Assembly (NCBI GenBank): GCA_937896905.1
Contig: CALBOE010000002.1
Span: 1 to 64,000, forward strand
Origin: an uncultured Clostridia bacterium
Lineage (GTDB): Bacteria > Bacillota > Clostridia > Christensenellales > UBA1242
Direction of reading: 5' to 3'
Length of the DNA stretch: 64,000 nt
The notes under the pieces were generated by a model. The model did not search any database. It worked only from the letters and a program-made list of their open reading frames with translations, and was not told the DNA's origin. Below, in pieces: positions 9,392 to 17,821 of the stretch. A program made the position numbers and the translations under genes. Every line of letters starts with the position of its first letter. The first letter of the stretch is position 1.

Positions 9392-10019
9392 ACATTGCTT
9401 AAACAACAAACTTATGCAAAATTTAGATAGGGAAATTAAAGAATATGGAGAAAATCATAATGTGCCAATCACAAAAGATGATACATTAGATTTTTTAATT
9501 AACCTTATTAACACAAACAACATAAAGCAGGTTTTAGAAATTGGAACTGCCATAGCATTTGGTAGCATAACAATGGCAGAAAATACCACATTGGAGCATA
9601 TCGACACTGTGGAAAACGACCCCGAACGCTTTAAAATTGCCAACCAAAACATAAAAAAGTATAAATTGGAAAATAAAATTTCCACCAACTTAGTAGATGC
9701 TTTAGAATTTTTAAAAACCACCACTAATAAGTACGATTTGGTGTATTTAGATGGCCCAAAAGGTCAGTACGCTAATTATTTGCCATATATTTTAAAATTG
9801 CTTAACGTGGGCGGTTTTGTGGTGGCGGATAATTTGTACTTCCATGGAATGGTTATGGGCAAAATTCCTGTAACGGCAGGTTGCAGGGCAATGATTAAGG
9901 GGCTGCATAAATACATTGCAGAAATTGTAACGCACCCGAACTTAGAAACAAAAATTCTGGATATAGGAGATGGGGTTGGTGTTAGCAAATTAAAAAACAA
10001 ACTAAAAAGCAGGTGTTAA
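9384..10019 (+). CDS. trmR: O-methyltransferase, TrmR (YrrM) type, tRNA 5-hydroxyuridine methylation
   Basis: A 211-residue class I SAM-dependent methyltransferase of the COMT/CCoAOMT fold. The SAM loop is VLEIGTAIAFGS, the acidic residue is in DTVENDPERF, and the catalytic-metal region is DLVYLDGPKGQY followed by VVADNLYFHG. In Bacillus subtilis TrmR methylates 5-hydroxyuridine-34 made by TrhP, and the two genes are close neighbours; here a trhP gene lies 1.9 kb downstream, which supports the assignment. The ATG at 9384 overlaps the RNase J gene by 8 nt. A TTG at 9375 is an alternative start. The SD is weak, so translational coupling is likely. Confidence 0.82.
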   Translation: MTKHCLNNKLMQNLDREIKEYGENHNVPITKDDTLDFLINLINTNNIKQVLEIGTAIAFGSITMAENTTLEHIDTVENDPERFKIANQNIKKYKLENKISTNLVDALEFLKTTTNKYDLVYLDGPKGQYANYLPYILKLLNVGGFVVADNLYFHGMVMGKIPVTAGCRAMIKGLHKYIAEIVTHPNLETKILDIGDGVGVSKLKNKLKSRC

Positions 10020-10040
10020 AACTTAACACTTGCATTTTTT
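10009..10040 (+). terminator. Terminator after trmR
   Basis: Eleven-base-pair stem GCAGGTGTTAA/TTAACACTTGC with a three-base loop, followed by eight T. It overlaps the last codons of trmR. Confidence 0.85.
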
Positions 10041-10058
10041 TTAGTGGTGTGATATTAT
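10030..10058 (+). promoter_or_regulatory. Promoter for the 10077 gene and those following
   Basis: TTGCAT (10030-10035), 17-bp spacer, TATTAT (10053-10058). The -35 box overlaps the right arm of the trmR terminator. Confidence 0.65.
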
Positions 10059-10076
10059 ATTAAAACAAGGTGAATT

Positions 10077-10373
10077 ATGGAACTTAAAATTGTTAAAATT
10101 GTTGAAAATAACTACACATTAATTAGCAAAACTGGTGAAACTTTTAATTTTTTTATATATTTTTACAATCTGGCAGTTGTGCCACACGTTAACGACACAA
10201 TAACCATGCATAAAAATCTTTTAACCCAAAGCTACGAAGAATACAGCAACACCTATAGGTTTGGAGCGTTAAATTCACCAAGTGGCAGAAAAATAACAAG
10301 CAATTCGCACCCAGATTTAATTAAACTTAACATTCAAGGCAATGTTTATTTGTTAAAAAGGGTTTTTGGTTAG
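10077..10373 (+). CDS. Unrecognised 98-residue protein
   Basis: Preceded by CAAGGTGAATT, a fair SD. The sequence is mixed beta-rich (MELKIVKIVENNYTLISKTG) without membrane segments, cysteines or any motif I know. The first 40 residues, with alternating hydrophobic residues, could be a small beta-barrel. It shares a promoter with, and lies 44 bp before, the LRR-like gene, though a separate TATAAT (10392-10397) stands between them. Codon use is like the neighbours, so I take it as real. Confidence 0.6.
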   Translation: MELKIVKIVENNYTLISKTGETFNFFIYFYNLAVVPHVNDTITMHKNLLTQSYEEYSNTYRFGALNSPSGRKITSNSHPDLIKLNIQGNVYLLKRVFG

Positions 10374-10417
10374 GTTTTAAAATAAATGCATTATAATTTA
10401 CAAATTAAGGATTAAAT

Positions 10418-11941
10418 ATGGCAACAAATAGCGATTTAAAATATATTAAAAAACACTATGGCGAAAAGTTTGCGCATTTTTGCCGAAGTGCTTTTCCCAC
10501 AATCTTAGAACACGAAGGAGTGTTAACAGAAATTATATCTACATGTTTTGACGCAAACAGAGAATTATATGACGACATCATAAAAAACAACAAACAAAAC
10601 GAGTTTAAAGATTTTGTTTATTCTAAATTTAGGAGATTTGTAATTAGCAGAAGCCCAAACAAACCACAAAATCCTTTTGAACTTATGAAAAAGGCGGGGT
10701 ATAAACTTTATCAATGCAACAATAACCAAGAAGTTTTATCATTTAAAAAATATTGGGCAAAAGGCGAAGAGCTTTGCACGTTCGACGACCTTCAGCGAAT
10801 TAACACACACTATATTTTCTTTGCAGTTAAAGATGGTGCCGAGAAGTTAAGAAGAGAAGATTTTAAAAATCCTTTAAGGCAAGATGCGTATGGCACGTCT
10901 GTTATAAGTTTGCAATTCACAAAAGGGGAATGGCAACACCTATCCATAAAAAACAGATATAATCATGCGGTTATAAATCCAGATGCCACATTTTCTAACG
11001 ACCTGGAAAACATAATTGCTGGGTTAACAGATGCGTTTTCTTGGAAGTTTAATTTTGCAGTTACACAAGAGAATTCAACATTCGATTTGCCGGGTTACGT
11101 AACAGATGTTAATGGAAAGTTTTATCGAAGGAATTTGCATGTTGGCGGAATATTCTATTGCCCAAACAACATTACAATTAGGAATGGAGTTGCAACGCAG
11201 TGGGATAAAAATATTTATGAGGTTATGGATTGCTACATACTAAACACCCAAACCAAAGAACTAGCAACAATAATACAAGGACGGGACCCATTTGCTAAGC
11301 AATTGAGAGATATTGAAAAGGTTGATATAATTTCTAATAAGGCAGATGGAACAAGAGATGTTATTATTAAAACAGCAGAAGGCACACAAGTGATAACATT
11401 AAACGCAAGAAACGAAATTGTTGGATATTATAATCCATATATCGAAAGGTTAGAAAACTGTTTTATGCTCCACAACAAAAAACTAAAAGTTTTTTCTGTG
11501 CCAAATGTTAAATGGATAGGCAGTCAAGTTTTAATGCATAACCAAGACCTTGAAATTCTAGAAACTCCTGAAGTAACCGAAATTGAGGGATATTTCCTAC
11601 CGTCTAATACGTCATTAACAGAACTTAACTTACCAAACGTTAAGCGAATTGGGCCAAAAATGCTTTATGTTAACAAAACAATTCAAAGCATCAATGTTCC
11701 ACAAGTTAAATACATTGGAGTCAATGTTTTATTTAGCAATCAAATGGCAAGAAAGGTGGTTTTGCCAAATGCAATCAATGTTGGGTCATGGTTTTTGAAT
11801 GCAAATAGAAAAGTTACAGTATATTCCCAAACACTAAATCCGCTTATGGATAGCCGTTTTAAACCACTAAGCGCATTAGAAGCGAGCAAACAACAAGAAA
11901 CAAGCACAAAGGAGGAAGCAACCACACCATGGAACTTTTAG
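10418..11941 (+). CDS. Protein with C-terminal leucine-rich-like repeats, function unknown
   Basis: A 507-residue soluble protein with SD AAGGA before the ATG. Residues 1-340 are not recognised. From about 345 to 470 there are roughly five repeats of about 23 residues with the pattern L-x-x-L-x-x-P-x-V-x-x-I-G-x-x-x-L-x-x-N (units such as LPNVKRIGPKMLYVN). This resembles the BspA-like/TpLRR class of leucine-rich repeats, which usually bind protein partners. There is no signal peptide, so it is unlike secreted BspA proteins. The C-terminus is a short polar tail rich in Gln, Thr and Glu. The next gene starts inside its last codons (13-nt overlap), and the SD of trhP lies in its coding sequence, so the two are cotranscribed and perhaps coupled. 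Confidence 0.7.
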   Translation: MATNSDLKYIKKHYGEKFAHFCRSAFPTILEHEGVLTEIISTCFDANRELYDDIIKNNKQNEFKDFVYSKFRRFVISRSPNKPQNPFELMKKAGYKLYQCNNNQEVLSFKKYWAKGEELCTFDDLQRINTHYIFFAVKDGAEKLRREDFKNPLRQDAYGTSVISLQFTKGEWQHLSIKNRYNHAVINPDATFSNDLENIIAGLTDAFSWKFNFAVTQENSTFDLPGYVTDVNGKFYRRNLHVGGIFYCPNNITIRNGVATQWDKNIYEVMDCYILNTQTKELATIIQGRDPFAKQLRDIEKVDIISNKADGTRDVIIKTAEGTQVITLNARNEIVGYYNPYIERLENCFMLHNKKLKVFSVPNVKWIGSQVLMHNQDLEILETPEVTEIEGYFLPSNTSLTELNLPNVKRIGPKMLYVNKTIQSINVPQVKYIGVNVLFSNQMARKVVLPNAINVGSWFLNANRKVTVYSQTLNPLMDSRFKPLSALEASKQQETSTKEEATTPWNF

Positions 11942-13125
11942 CACCAGCAGGAGATAAACAAAAATTAATTATGGCAATAGAATATGGGGCAGATGCTGTT
12001 TATTTGGCATCTACTCGTTTTGGTTTGCGCACGTTTGCAGGCAATTTTAATTTAGATGAACTTAAATGGGCGGTTAACTATGCGCACGAAAGGAACGTTA
12101 AAGTATACGTAACCTGCAACATAATTCCGCACGAAAGCGATTTGGGCGACTTGCCAGAATACATTGAATATTTAAGCGAAATTAAAGTTGATGCGGTTAT
12201 TTGTGCCGATTTGGGCATAATTTCTTTGGTTAGAAGGGTTGCTCCAAGTTTAGATATTCACGTTAGCACGCAAGCAAACATAACCAACAGCGAAGCGGCA
12301 ATGGTTTATGTTAATATGGGGGTTAAAAGGTTAATTTTGGCACGTGAAATGACGCTTGACGAAATTAAAGAGCTTAGGGCAAAAGTTCCCGCAGAAATTG
12401 AGCTTGAAGCGTTTTGCCACGGAGCAATGTGCATTAGCTATTCGGGCAGATGTTTGTTAAGCAACTTTTTCACAGGTAGAGATGCAAACCGTGGGGCTTG
12501 TGTTCAAGCGTGCAGGTGGAACTATGCAATTAGAGAAATAAACAAAGAGCAAGAATATCCAATTGAAGAAGACGCACACGGCACCTACATTCTAAACAGC
12601 AAAGATATGTGTATGATTCAACATCTAAACAAATTAAAGGAGGCCGGCGTTGCATCTATTAAAATTGAGGGCAGAATGAAAACGGAATATTACGTTGCAA
12701 ACATAGTTAACGCTTACCGCTTGGCACTAAATTATTTAGAAAGCAATAAGGATTATAACTTGCCTATTGAAATTTTTAATGAAGTGTTTAAATCTAGCCA
12801 CCGAGATTATTCTTGTGGGTTCTATTTTGGCGAACCAAAACAAACATTAGAAACCAGCTTGCCAGAAGCAACATACGATTTTGTTGCCGTTGTGTTAGAA
12901 AACACAGCAAATGGACGCACAAAAGTGGAAATGCGTAACCGTTTTGGCACAAATTGCAGTTTAGAATTGTTGTCTAAACAAAAAAATAATGCTATAATTA
13001 ACATTATAAAGATTGAAGATGAAGAAGGCAACGAACTAACAGAATGCAAAACTCCAAAGCAACAGGTGTACATTCACACAGACGTGCCTTTAAATAAGTT
13101 TGAAATTTTAAGAAGGAAAAAATAA
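11929..13125 (+). CDS. trhP: U32-family protein TrhP, tRNA uridine-34 5-hydroxylation
   Basis: A 398-residue protein of the peptidase U32 family (YrrO/YegQ/TrhP branch) with a TIM-barrel N-terminus beginning MELLAPAGDKQKL. The four-cysteine region runs from EAFCHGAMCISYSGRC to GACVQACRW and should bind an iron-sulfur cluster. TrhP uses prephenate to hydroxylate U34 of tRNAs, and TrmR then methylates it to 5-methoxyuridine. B. subtilis has two adjacent copies (YrrN, YrrO); here one is seen. The SD AAAGGAGGAAG lies in the preceding gene, 12 nt before the ATG. The lipid kinase gene follows with no gap. Confidence 0.9.
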   Translation: MELLAPAGDKQKLIMAIEYGADAVYLASTRFGLRTFAGNFNLDELKWAVNYAHERNVKVYVTCNIIPHESDLGDLPEYIEYLSEIKVDAVICADLGIISLVRRVAPSLDIHVSTQANITNSEAAMVYVNMGVKRLILAREMTLDEIKELRAKVPAEIELEAFCHGAMCISYSGRCLLSNFFTGRDANRGACVQACRWNYAIREINKEQEYPIEEDAHGTYILNSKDMCMIQHLNKLKEAGVASIKIEGRMKTEYYVANIVNAYRLALNYLESNKDYNLPIEIFNEVFKSSHRDYSCGFYFGEPKQTLETSLPEATYDFVAVVLENTANGRTKVEMRNRFGTNCSLELLSKQKNNAIINIIKIEDEEGNELTECKTPKQQVYIHTDVPLNKFEILRRKK

Positions 13126-14016
13126 GTGCAAAATTATTCGTCGGTTTTAATACTTTACAGCCCAACCGCTTTAAAAGGTAAGATTGGCGATTTTTTGCCG
13201 CACATTAAAGAACGTTTGCATGCAAGATATTCAGTTGTGGACTATCTAACTGGTCGTTCTTCCGAAGATATGGCGGTTTTGGCAGAAAAAAATGCCAGCA
13301 AATACGACATTATTGTTGCCTGTGGTGGCGATGGCACCATTCACCAAATTGTTAATGGAGTTATGAGAAGTGAAGCAAAACCGCTTGTTGGGGTGCTTCC
13401 ATTTGGAACCTGTAACGACGTTGGGCATTCACTTAAAATTCCAACAGACGTTAACAAGGCAATAGATTGTTTGTTAAGGCTAAACACGCAAGAATATGAC
13501 CTTATGTTCGATGGCACAAATTATGGCGTTTACGCAATGGCTGCGGGGTATTTAACAGATTGTTCGTATAGCGCATCTTCAAAGGTTAAAAAAAGAGTAG
13601 GGCGCTTAGCTTATGTGGGGTATGGAATAAAATCCATATTTAAGTTTAAGGAATTTCCGCTAACTGTGGTGGCGGATAAGGAGCGAATTCATGGCAAATT
13701 CTTTTATATGATGCTGATGAATGGCGAATACACAGGCGGATTTAAGCTTAATGCAGGCGAATGCTTAAACAACGGCAAAATTAAATTGGTAATGATTAAA
13801 AAGAAAAATCCAATAGCAAGTTTATTCACGTTTATTAAACTATTTATGTTTGGCATAAAAAGCATAAGAAAAAGTAAGTGTGCCGTTGTTAAAGATGTTT
13901 CTTCACTAGAAATTCAAAACCACTCTAACGTTGCTTTCACCTTTGATGGCGAAAAATTGCAGTTTTTAAAAAAGAAAGTTACAGTTGCCAGTGGATTAAA
14001 ATTCATTTGCAAATAA
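13126..14016 (+). CDS. YegS/DagK-type lipid kinase
   Basis: A 296-residue member of the diacylglycerol kinase catalytic family. Visible motifs are the nucleotide-binding GGDGT (67-71), PFGTCND near 97-103, and a C-terminal FTFDGE. Relatives phosphorylate diacylglycerol or similar lipids to phosphatidate, recycling lipids from lipoteichoic acid synthesis. The start codon is GTG right after the TAA of trhP, with the SD AGAAGGA at the end of that gene. It is the last gene of its operon; a strong terminator follows. DagK or BmrU-like cannot be told apart from sequence alone. Confidence 0.87.
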   Translation: MQNYSSVLILYSPTALKGKIGDFLPHIKERLHARYSVVDYLTGRSSEDMAVLAEKNASKYDIIVACGGDGTIHQIVNGVMRSEAKPLVGVLPFGTCNDVGHSLKIPTDVNKAIDCLLRLNTQEYDLMFDGTNYGVYAMAAGYLTDCSYSASSKVKKRVGRLAYVGYGIKSIFKFKEFPLTVVADKERIHGKFFYMMLMNGEYTGGFKLNAGECLNNGKIKLVMIKKKNPIASLFTFIKLFMFGIKSIRKSKCAVVKDVSSLEIQNHSNVAFTFDGEKLQFLKKKVTVASGLKFICK

Positions 14017-14024
14017 CTCAAACT

Positions 14025-14054
14025 AATTCGTTTTAAACAAAACGAATTTTTTTA
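14025..14054 (+). terminator. Terminator after the lipid kinase
   Basis: Perfect ten-base-pair stem AATTCGTTTT/AAAACGAATT, four-base loop, T tract. Confidence 0.9.
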
Positions 14055-14077
14055 TTTGTAAAATTATATATTATAGT

Positions 14078-14305
14078 ATGACTTTGTTTGATGTTAAATT
14101 AAATGCAAATTGCATTATAAAAACAATAGAAGTTGAAGACGAAAAAACAAAAATACGTCTTATGGAGTTGGGATTAGTTCAAGGTGTCACAATTAGGGTA
14201 AAAAACAAAAGTGTTTTTAAAAAAACTTTGCTTATTATTTTTAATTCCTCTTGCTTCACTTTAAAGGACAACCTTGCAAAAAAAATACAGGTGAACTATG
14301 CATAA
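14078..14305 (+). CDS. feoA: FeoA, ferrous iron transport accessory protein
   Basis: A 75-residue SH3-like protein with the FeoA pattern (IRLMELGLVQGVTIRV). It is a small cytosolic partner of the FeoB iron permease. It overlaps feoB by 8 nt. No SD precedes the ATG; TATATT (14067-14072) ends five bases before it, so the mRNA is likely leaderless or nearly so. A -35 is not clear because the region is the T tract of the upstream terminator. No Fur-box-like palindrome was seen. Confidence 0.87.
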   Translation: MTLFDVKLNANCIIKTIEVEDEKTKIRLMELGLVQGVTIRVKNKSVFKKTLLIIFNSSCFTLKDNLAKKIQVNYA

Positions 14306-16373
14306 AATTTTACTTGTTGGCAACCCCAACGTTGGCAAAACCACCTTGTTTAATTCATTAACAAAATCCAACCAACATACGGGGAACTTTCATGGCGTTA
14401 CGGTGGATAATGCAAGCAAAATTGTTAAGTTCCACAATCGGCAGTTGCAGTTTGTGGACTTGCCCGGCATTTACTCTTTAAACACATTTTCTTACGAAGA
14501 AGAATTGTCTAAAACAGAAATTCTAAAGCCAGCCATAAGGTTGGTGGTTGCGGACGCAAATTCCATTAGGCGGAACTTATATTTGTGCTTGCAGTTAAAA
14601 GAGTTGGGTTTAAACTATAAACTTTTAATAAACAATTTCAAACATTTTGAAAAGCGAAAAAACAAATTAAATATTAATAAATTGAAAAATAAATTAAATG
14701 TTGAAATTGAAATAATTAATGCAAAAAAAGAAAAAATAAGCAACAAATTAATAAATTTTAATTTAAATGGCGAAAAAAATGAAAAAATATTGCAAGAAAG
14801 CAGTTTTTTTCCTCAAAACATAAATATTCCTAAATATTTCCAAAATATTGTTGAAACAATAAAAAATAAATTAAAAATTAATGAAAAAACAATTATTTTT
14901 GCATTAAATGGAATTTTCAATAATTTAAATGCGCAACAAATTGAATACATAAAAACATTTTTTAGCCAATCAATCAAAGCAAGATACGATTATATTGAAG
15001 AATTACTTAGCAACTGTTTAATTGAGAATTCTGCACAAGCCTATGGCGAAAGTGTGGCAGACAAATTTTTGCTAAATCCATTTATGATGACGGTTGGTTT
15101 TTTGCTGTTGTTTTTTGTAAGTGTGTATTTAAATTTCTTCTGGTTGGGGCCACTATTAAGTGATGGTTTGGTGTGGCTTTTGGAAACAATTCTGTTTTCG
15201 CCAATTATGAACTTTTTGTATTTAACAACCGACAACATTTGGTTTATTGAATTTTTTTCGGGTGGAGTTATTAGTTCTGTTAATGTAGTTATTAGTTTTC
15301 TTCCGCAAGTATGCTTGTTGTTTATCTTTTTGAGCGTGTTGGAAGATAGCGGAATTATTGCCAGAATGTGCTATGTGTTCGACGATTTTTTATCTCCCTT
15401 TGGAATTAACGGAAAGGCGGTGTACATAATGCTTATGGGTTTGGGTTGCAACACTGTTAGCACGCTTGCTTCCAGAACTATGAGCGAAAAAAATTTAAAA
15501 ACCAAAACTGCAATTTTAAATCCGTATGTTAGTTGCCTTGCAAGGTTGCCTGTTTTTGTTTTGTTGTCAACCGCTTTTTTTCGTAAGCAGGCATATTGGG
15601 TGGTGGCAGGGTTATATCTGTTAGGGCTGGTTGTTGCTTTAATGATTGGGGCAGTTTTAAACAAAACCATTTTGCCAACAAAGAAAAGCGAACTGTTGTT
15701 AGAGTTTCCGCCCATGCGAGGCATAGACCTTAAGCACCTGTTTAAACTTGCTTTAACAAATGCTCTAGATTTCTTTAAGCGAGTGTTTGGCGTTGTTCTT
15801 TTTGTTGGTGTTTTAGTTTGGATTTTAACTCACACAACATTCAAATTTGTTTTCACTTCCACAATAACCAACAGCATTTTATTTACACTTGCAGATAAAA
15901 TATCGTTTTTGTTTTCACCAATTGGGCTAAACAATGCAGGAATTGTTAGTGCGTTGTTGGTTGGAGTTCTTGCCAAGGAACTTATTGTTTCAACTTTAAC
16001 AATTTGCAACAACGCACCAAATGCGGCTGGCTTAATTTCAACTTTAACCATGGCAACAAGCGTGGTTAATTTTAACTTAGCAAGTGCGGTTTCGTTTTTA
16101 ATGTTTTCGCTTTTATATTGCCCATGTTTAAGCAATTTGGCAGTTTTAAGAAAGGAAACCGACAGGTTCTTTATGTGGTTTAGCATAATTAGCCAATTCA
16201 CCATTGCTTATGTGTTAAGTTTTATTGCCTACAATGCCATAAAATTTGGTGTTTTGCACGCAGTTTTGGCAAGTACGGTTATTGCCTTAATTGTTTTTGC
16301 AATGATTTTTCTTCTTAAAAAGGGCAAGCAAAAACGAATAGGCTGTTTGTTTTGCAACAAAAATTGCAAGTAA
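14298..16373 (+). CDS. feoB: FeoB-like ferrous iron permease with a degenerate G domain
   Basis: A 691-residue G-protein-coupled iron permease. The N-terminal G domain has intact G1 (GNPNVGKT, 8-15) and G3 (DLPG, 54-57). Where G4 should read NxxD it reads NNFK (112-115), and G5 reads NAKK at 141, so guanine-specifying residues are altered. Residues 115-210 are very rich in Lys, Asn and Ile and come from a notably AT-rich stretch. The membrane part starts near 252. The first Gate motif is GCNTV near 383 instead of the usual GCSVP, while CLARLPVF and YCPCLSNLAVLR keep the normal shape. The C-terminus ends in CLFCNKNCK, a cysteine cluster seen in some FeoB. It is probably still an iron or metal importer; nucleotide specificity is uncertain. 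Confidence 0.87.
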   Translation: MHKILLVGNPNVGKTTLFNSLTKSNQHTGNFHGVTVDNASKIVKFHNRQLQFVDLPGIYSLNTFSYEEELSKTEILKPAIRLVVADANSIRRNLYLCLQLKELGLNYKLLINNFKHFEKRKNKLNINKLKNKLNVEIEIINAKKEKISNKLINFNLNGEKNEKILQESSFFPQNINIPKYFQNIVETIKNKLKINEKTIIFALNGIFNNLNAQQIEYIKTFFSQSIKARYDYIEELLSNCLIENSAQAYGESVADKFLLNPFMMTVGFLLLFFVSVYLNFFWLGPLLSDGLVWLLETILFSPIMNFLYLTTDNIWFIEFFSGGVISSVNVVISFLPQVCLLFIFLSVLEDSGIIARMCYVFDDFLSPFGINGKAVYIMLMGLGCNTVSTLASRTMSEKNLKTKTAILNPYVSCLARLPVFVLLSTAFFRKQAYWVVAGLYLLGLVVALMIGAVLNKTILPTKKSELLLEFPPMRGIDLKHLFKLALTNALDFFKRVFGVVLFVGVLVWILTHTTFKFVFTSTITNSILFTLADKISFLFSPIGLNNAGIVSALLVGVLAKELIVSTLTICNNAPNAAGLISTLTMATSVVNFNLASAVSFLMFSLLYCPCLSNLAVLRKETDRFFMWFSIISQFTIAYVLSFIAYNAIKFGVLHAVLASTVIALIVFAMIFLLKKGKQKRIGCLFCNKNCK

Positions 16374-16388
16374 ATTTTAAATAAACAA

Positions 16389-16417
16389 TTGAAAATATTA
16401 AATATTTGTGATATACT
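16389..16417 (+). promoter_or_regulatory. Promoter of der; start codon at the expected transcription start
   Basis: TTGAAA (16389-16394), 17-bp spacer with TG, extended -10 TATACT (16412-16417). Only six bases separate the -10 from the ATG at 16424, and there is no SD. Confidence 0.75.
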
Positions 16418-16423
16418 AACTTT

Positions 16424-17740
16424 ATGAAAAAACCATTAGTGGCCATTGTTGGCAAGCCAAATGTTGGCAAAAGCACCTTTTTTAATAAGGTTGCGGGAAG
16501 TAAAATTAGCATAGTTGAAGATATTCCTGGTGTAACTAGGGATAGAATTTTTGCCAATGCTGAATGGTGTGGCTATCAGTTTCAAATTGTTGATACGGGT
16601 GGTTTAGATTTTAAAAAAGATGACGAAATTAACCGCAGAATTATTGAACAAGCCAACCTTGCCATTGATATTGCAGACGTTATAATTTTGTTTGTGGACG
16701 GTAAAGAAGGCTTAACAGCGCAGGACCAGGAAGTTGCAAATCATTTGCGTAGGGCAAAAGCACCAAAAATTTTGGCAGTTAACAAATTGGATAATTACGA
16801 ACTTGAAAAAACCTACGAGTTCTATGAACTTGGCTTGGGCGACCCAATTGCAATTTCGGCAGAGCAAAGCAAAGGTATTGGCGATTTGTTAGACGAAGTT
16901 GTTAAAAACATTAAAAAAATTGAAAAAGACCCCGACGAGAACACAGTTAAAATTGCGCTTCTTGGCAAACCAAATGCAGGCAAATCTAGCATAACCAACA
17001 AATTGTTGGGGGAAGATAGGGTTGTTGTTAGTTCTGTTGCAGGAACAACAAGAGATGCAATAGATAGCCCATTCAGGTGGAACAATAAGGACTATTGCTT
17101 AATAGACACTGCTGGCTTAAGGCGCAAAAGCAAAATAGAGCCAGATAGTATTGAAAGATATAGCGTTATTCGCACTTTGAGTGCGCTAGAAAGATGCGAT
17201 GTTGCAGTTTTGGTTATAGATGCACAGCAAGGTATAACGGAGCAGGATGTTCGCATAGCAGGGCTTATTCACGAGCAAGGCAAGCCAAGTGTTATTGTTG
17301 TTAATAAGTGGGACTTAATTAACAAGGAAGAACAATCGGTTAAAGATTTCGAGCGTCAGTTTGAAATAGACCTTGCCTTTATGAAGTATTTTGTAACACT
17401 TTATGTTAGTTGCGAAACTGGTCAAAGGATTGGAAAAATTATGGAACAGGTGGATTACGTTCTTGCAAATGCAAGGCGAGAAATTCCAATGGCATTATTT
17501 AATAATGTGTTAACAAATGCCATAAGTGTAACCGAGCCACCAGCAAAAAACGGCAGAAAACTAAAAGTTATTTTTGGCAAACAAACAGCAACTTGTCCGC
17601 CAACGTTCACAATATATTGCAACAATGCAGCATTGGTGGAAAATCCATATATTCGCTACATAGAAAACAGCATGCGCCGTGCGTTCGATTTTAAAGGCAC
17701 GCCAATAAAAGTTCAATTTAAAACAAAAAATGAAGATTAA
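16424..17740 (+). CDS. der: GTPase Der (EngA), ribosome assembly
   Basis: A 438-residue double-GTPase needed for 50S ribosomal subunit maturation. The first G domain shows GKPNVGKST, DTGG and NKLD; the second shows GKPNAGKSS, DTAGLRRKSK and NKWD; a C-terminal KH-like domain follows. The length is standard. There is no SD, and the -10 box is six bases before the ATG, which suggests a leaderless message. A terminator follows. Confidence 0.97.
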   Translation: MKKPLVAIVGKPNVGKSTFFNKVAGSKISIVEDIPGVTRDRIFANAEWCGYQFQIVDTGGLDFKKDDEINRRIIEQANLAIDIADVIILFVDGKEGLTAQDQEVANHLRRAKAPKILAVNKLDNYELEKTYEFYELGLGDPIAISAEQSKGIGDLLDEVVKNIKKIEKDPDENTVKIALLGKPNAGKSSITNKLLGEDRVVVSSVAGTTRDAIDSPFRWNNKDYCLIDTAGLRRKSKIEPDSIERYSVIRTLSALERCDVAVLVIDAQQGITEQDVRIAGLIHEQGKPSVIVVNKWDLINKEEQSVKDFERQFEIDLAFMKYFVTLYVSCETGQRIGKIMEQVDYVLANARREIPMALFNNVLTNAISVTEPPAKNGRKLKVIFGKQTATCPPTFTIYCNNAALVENPYIRYIENSMRRAFDFKGTPIKVQFKTKNED

Positions 17741-17765
17741 GGGGCAATTATTTGCTCTTTTTTTT
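17741..17765 (+). terminator. Terminator after der
   Basis: Seven-base-pair stem GGGGCAA/TTGCTCT (two G-T pairs), loop ttat, then a long T run. Confidence 0.7.
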
Positions 17766-17783
17766 CCACCTTTTTCAATTTGA

Positions 17784-17812
17784 TTGCCTTAATAATAATT
17801 TTGTGCTAAAAT
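17784..17812 (+). promoter_or_regulatory. Promoter of plsY
   Basis: TTGCCT (17784-17789), 17-bp spacer, extended TGc TAAAAT (17807-17812). The first ATG is nine bases after the -10 and no SD fits. Confidence 0.6.
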
Positions 17813-17821
17813 ATTTTCATT

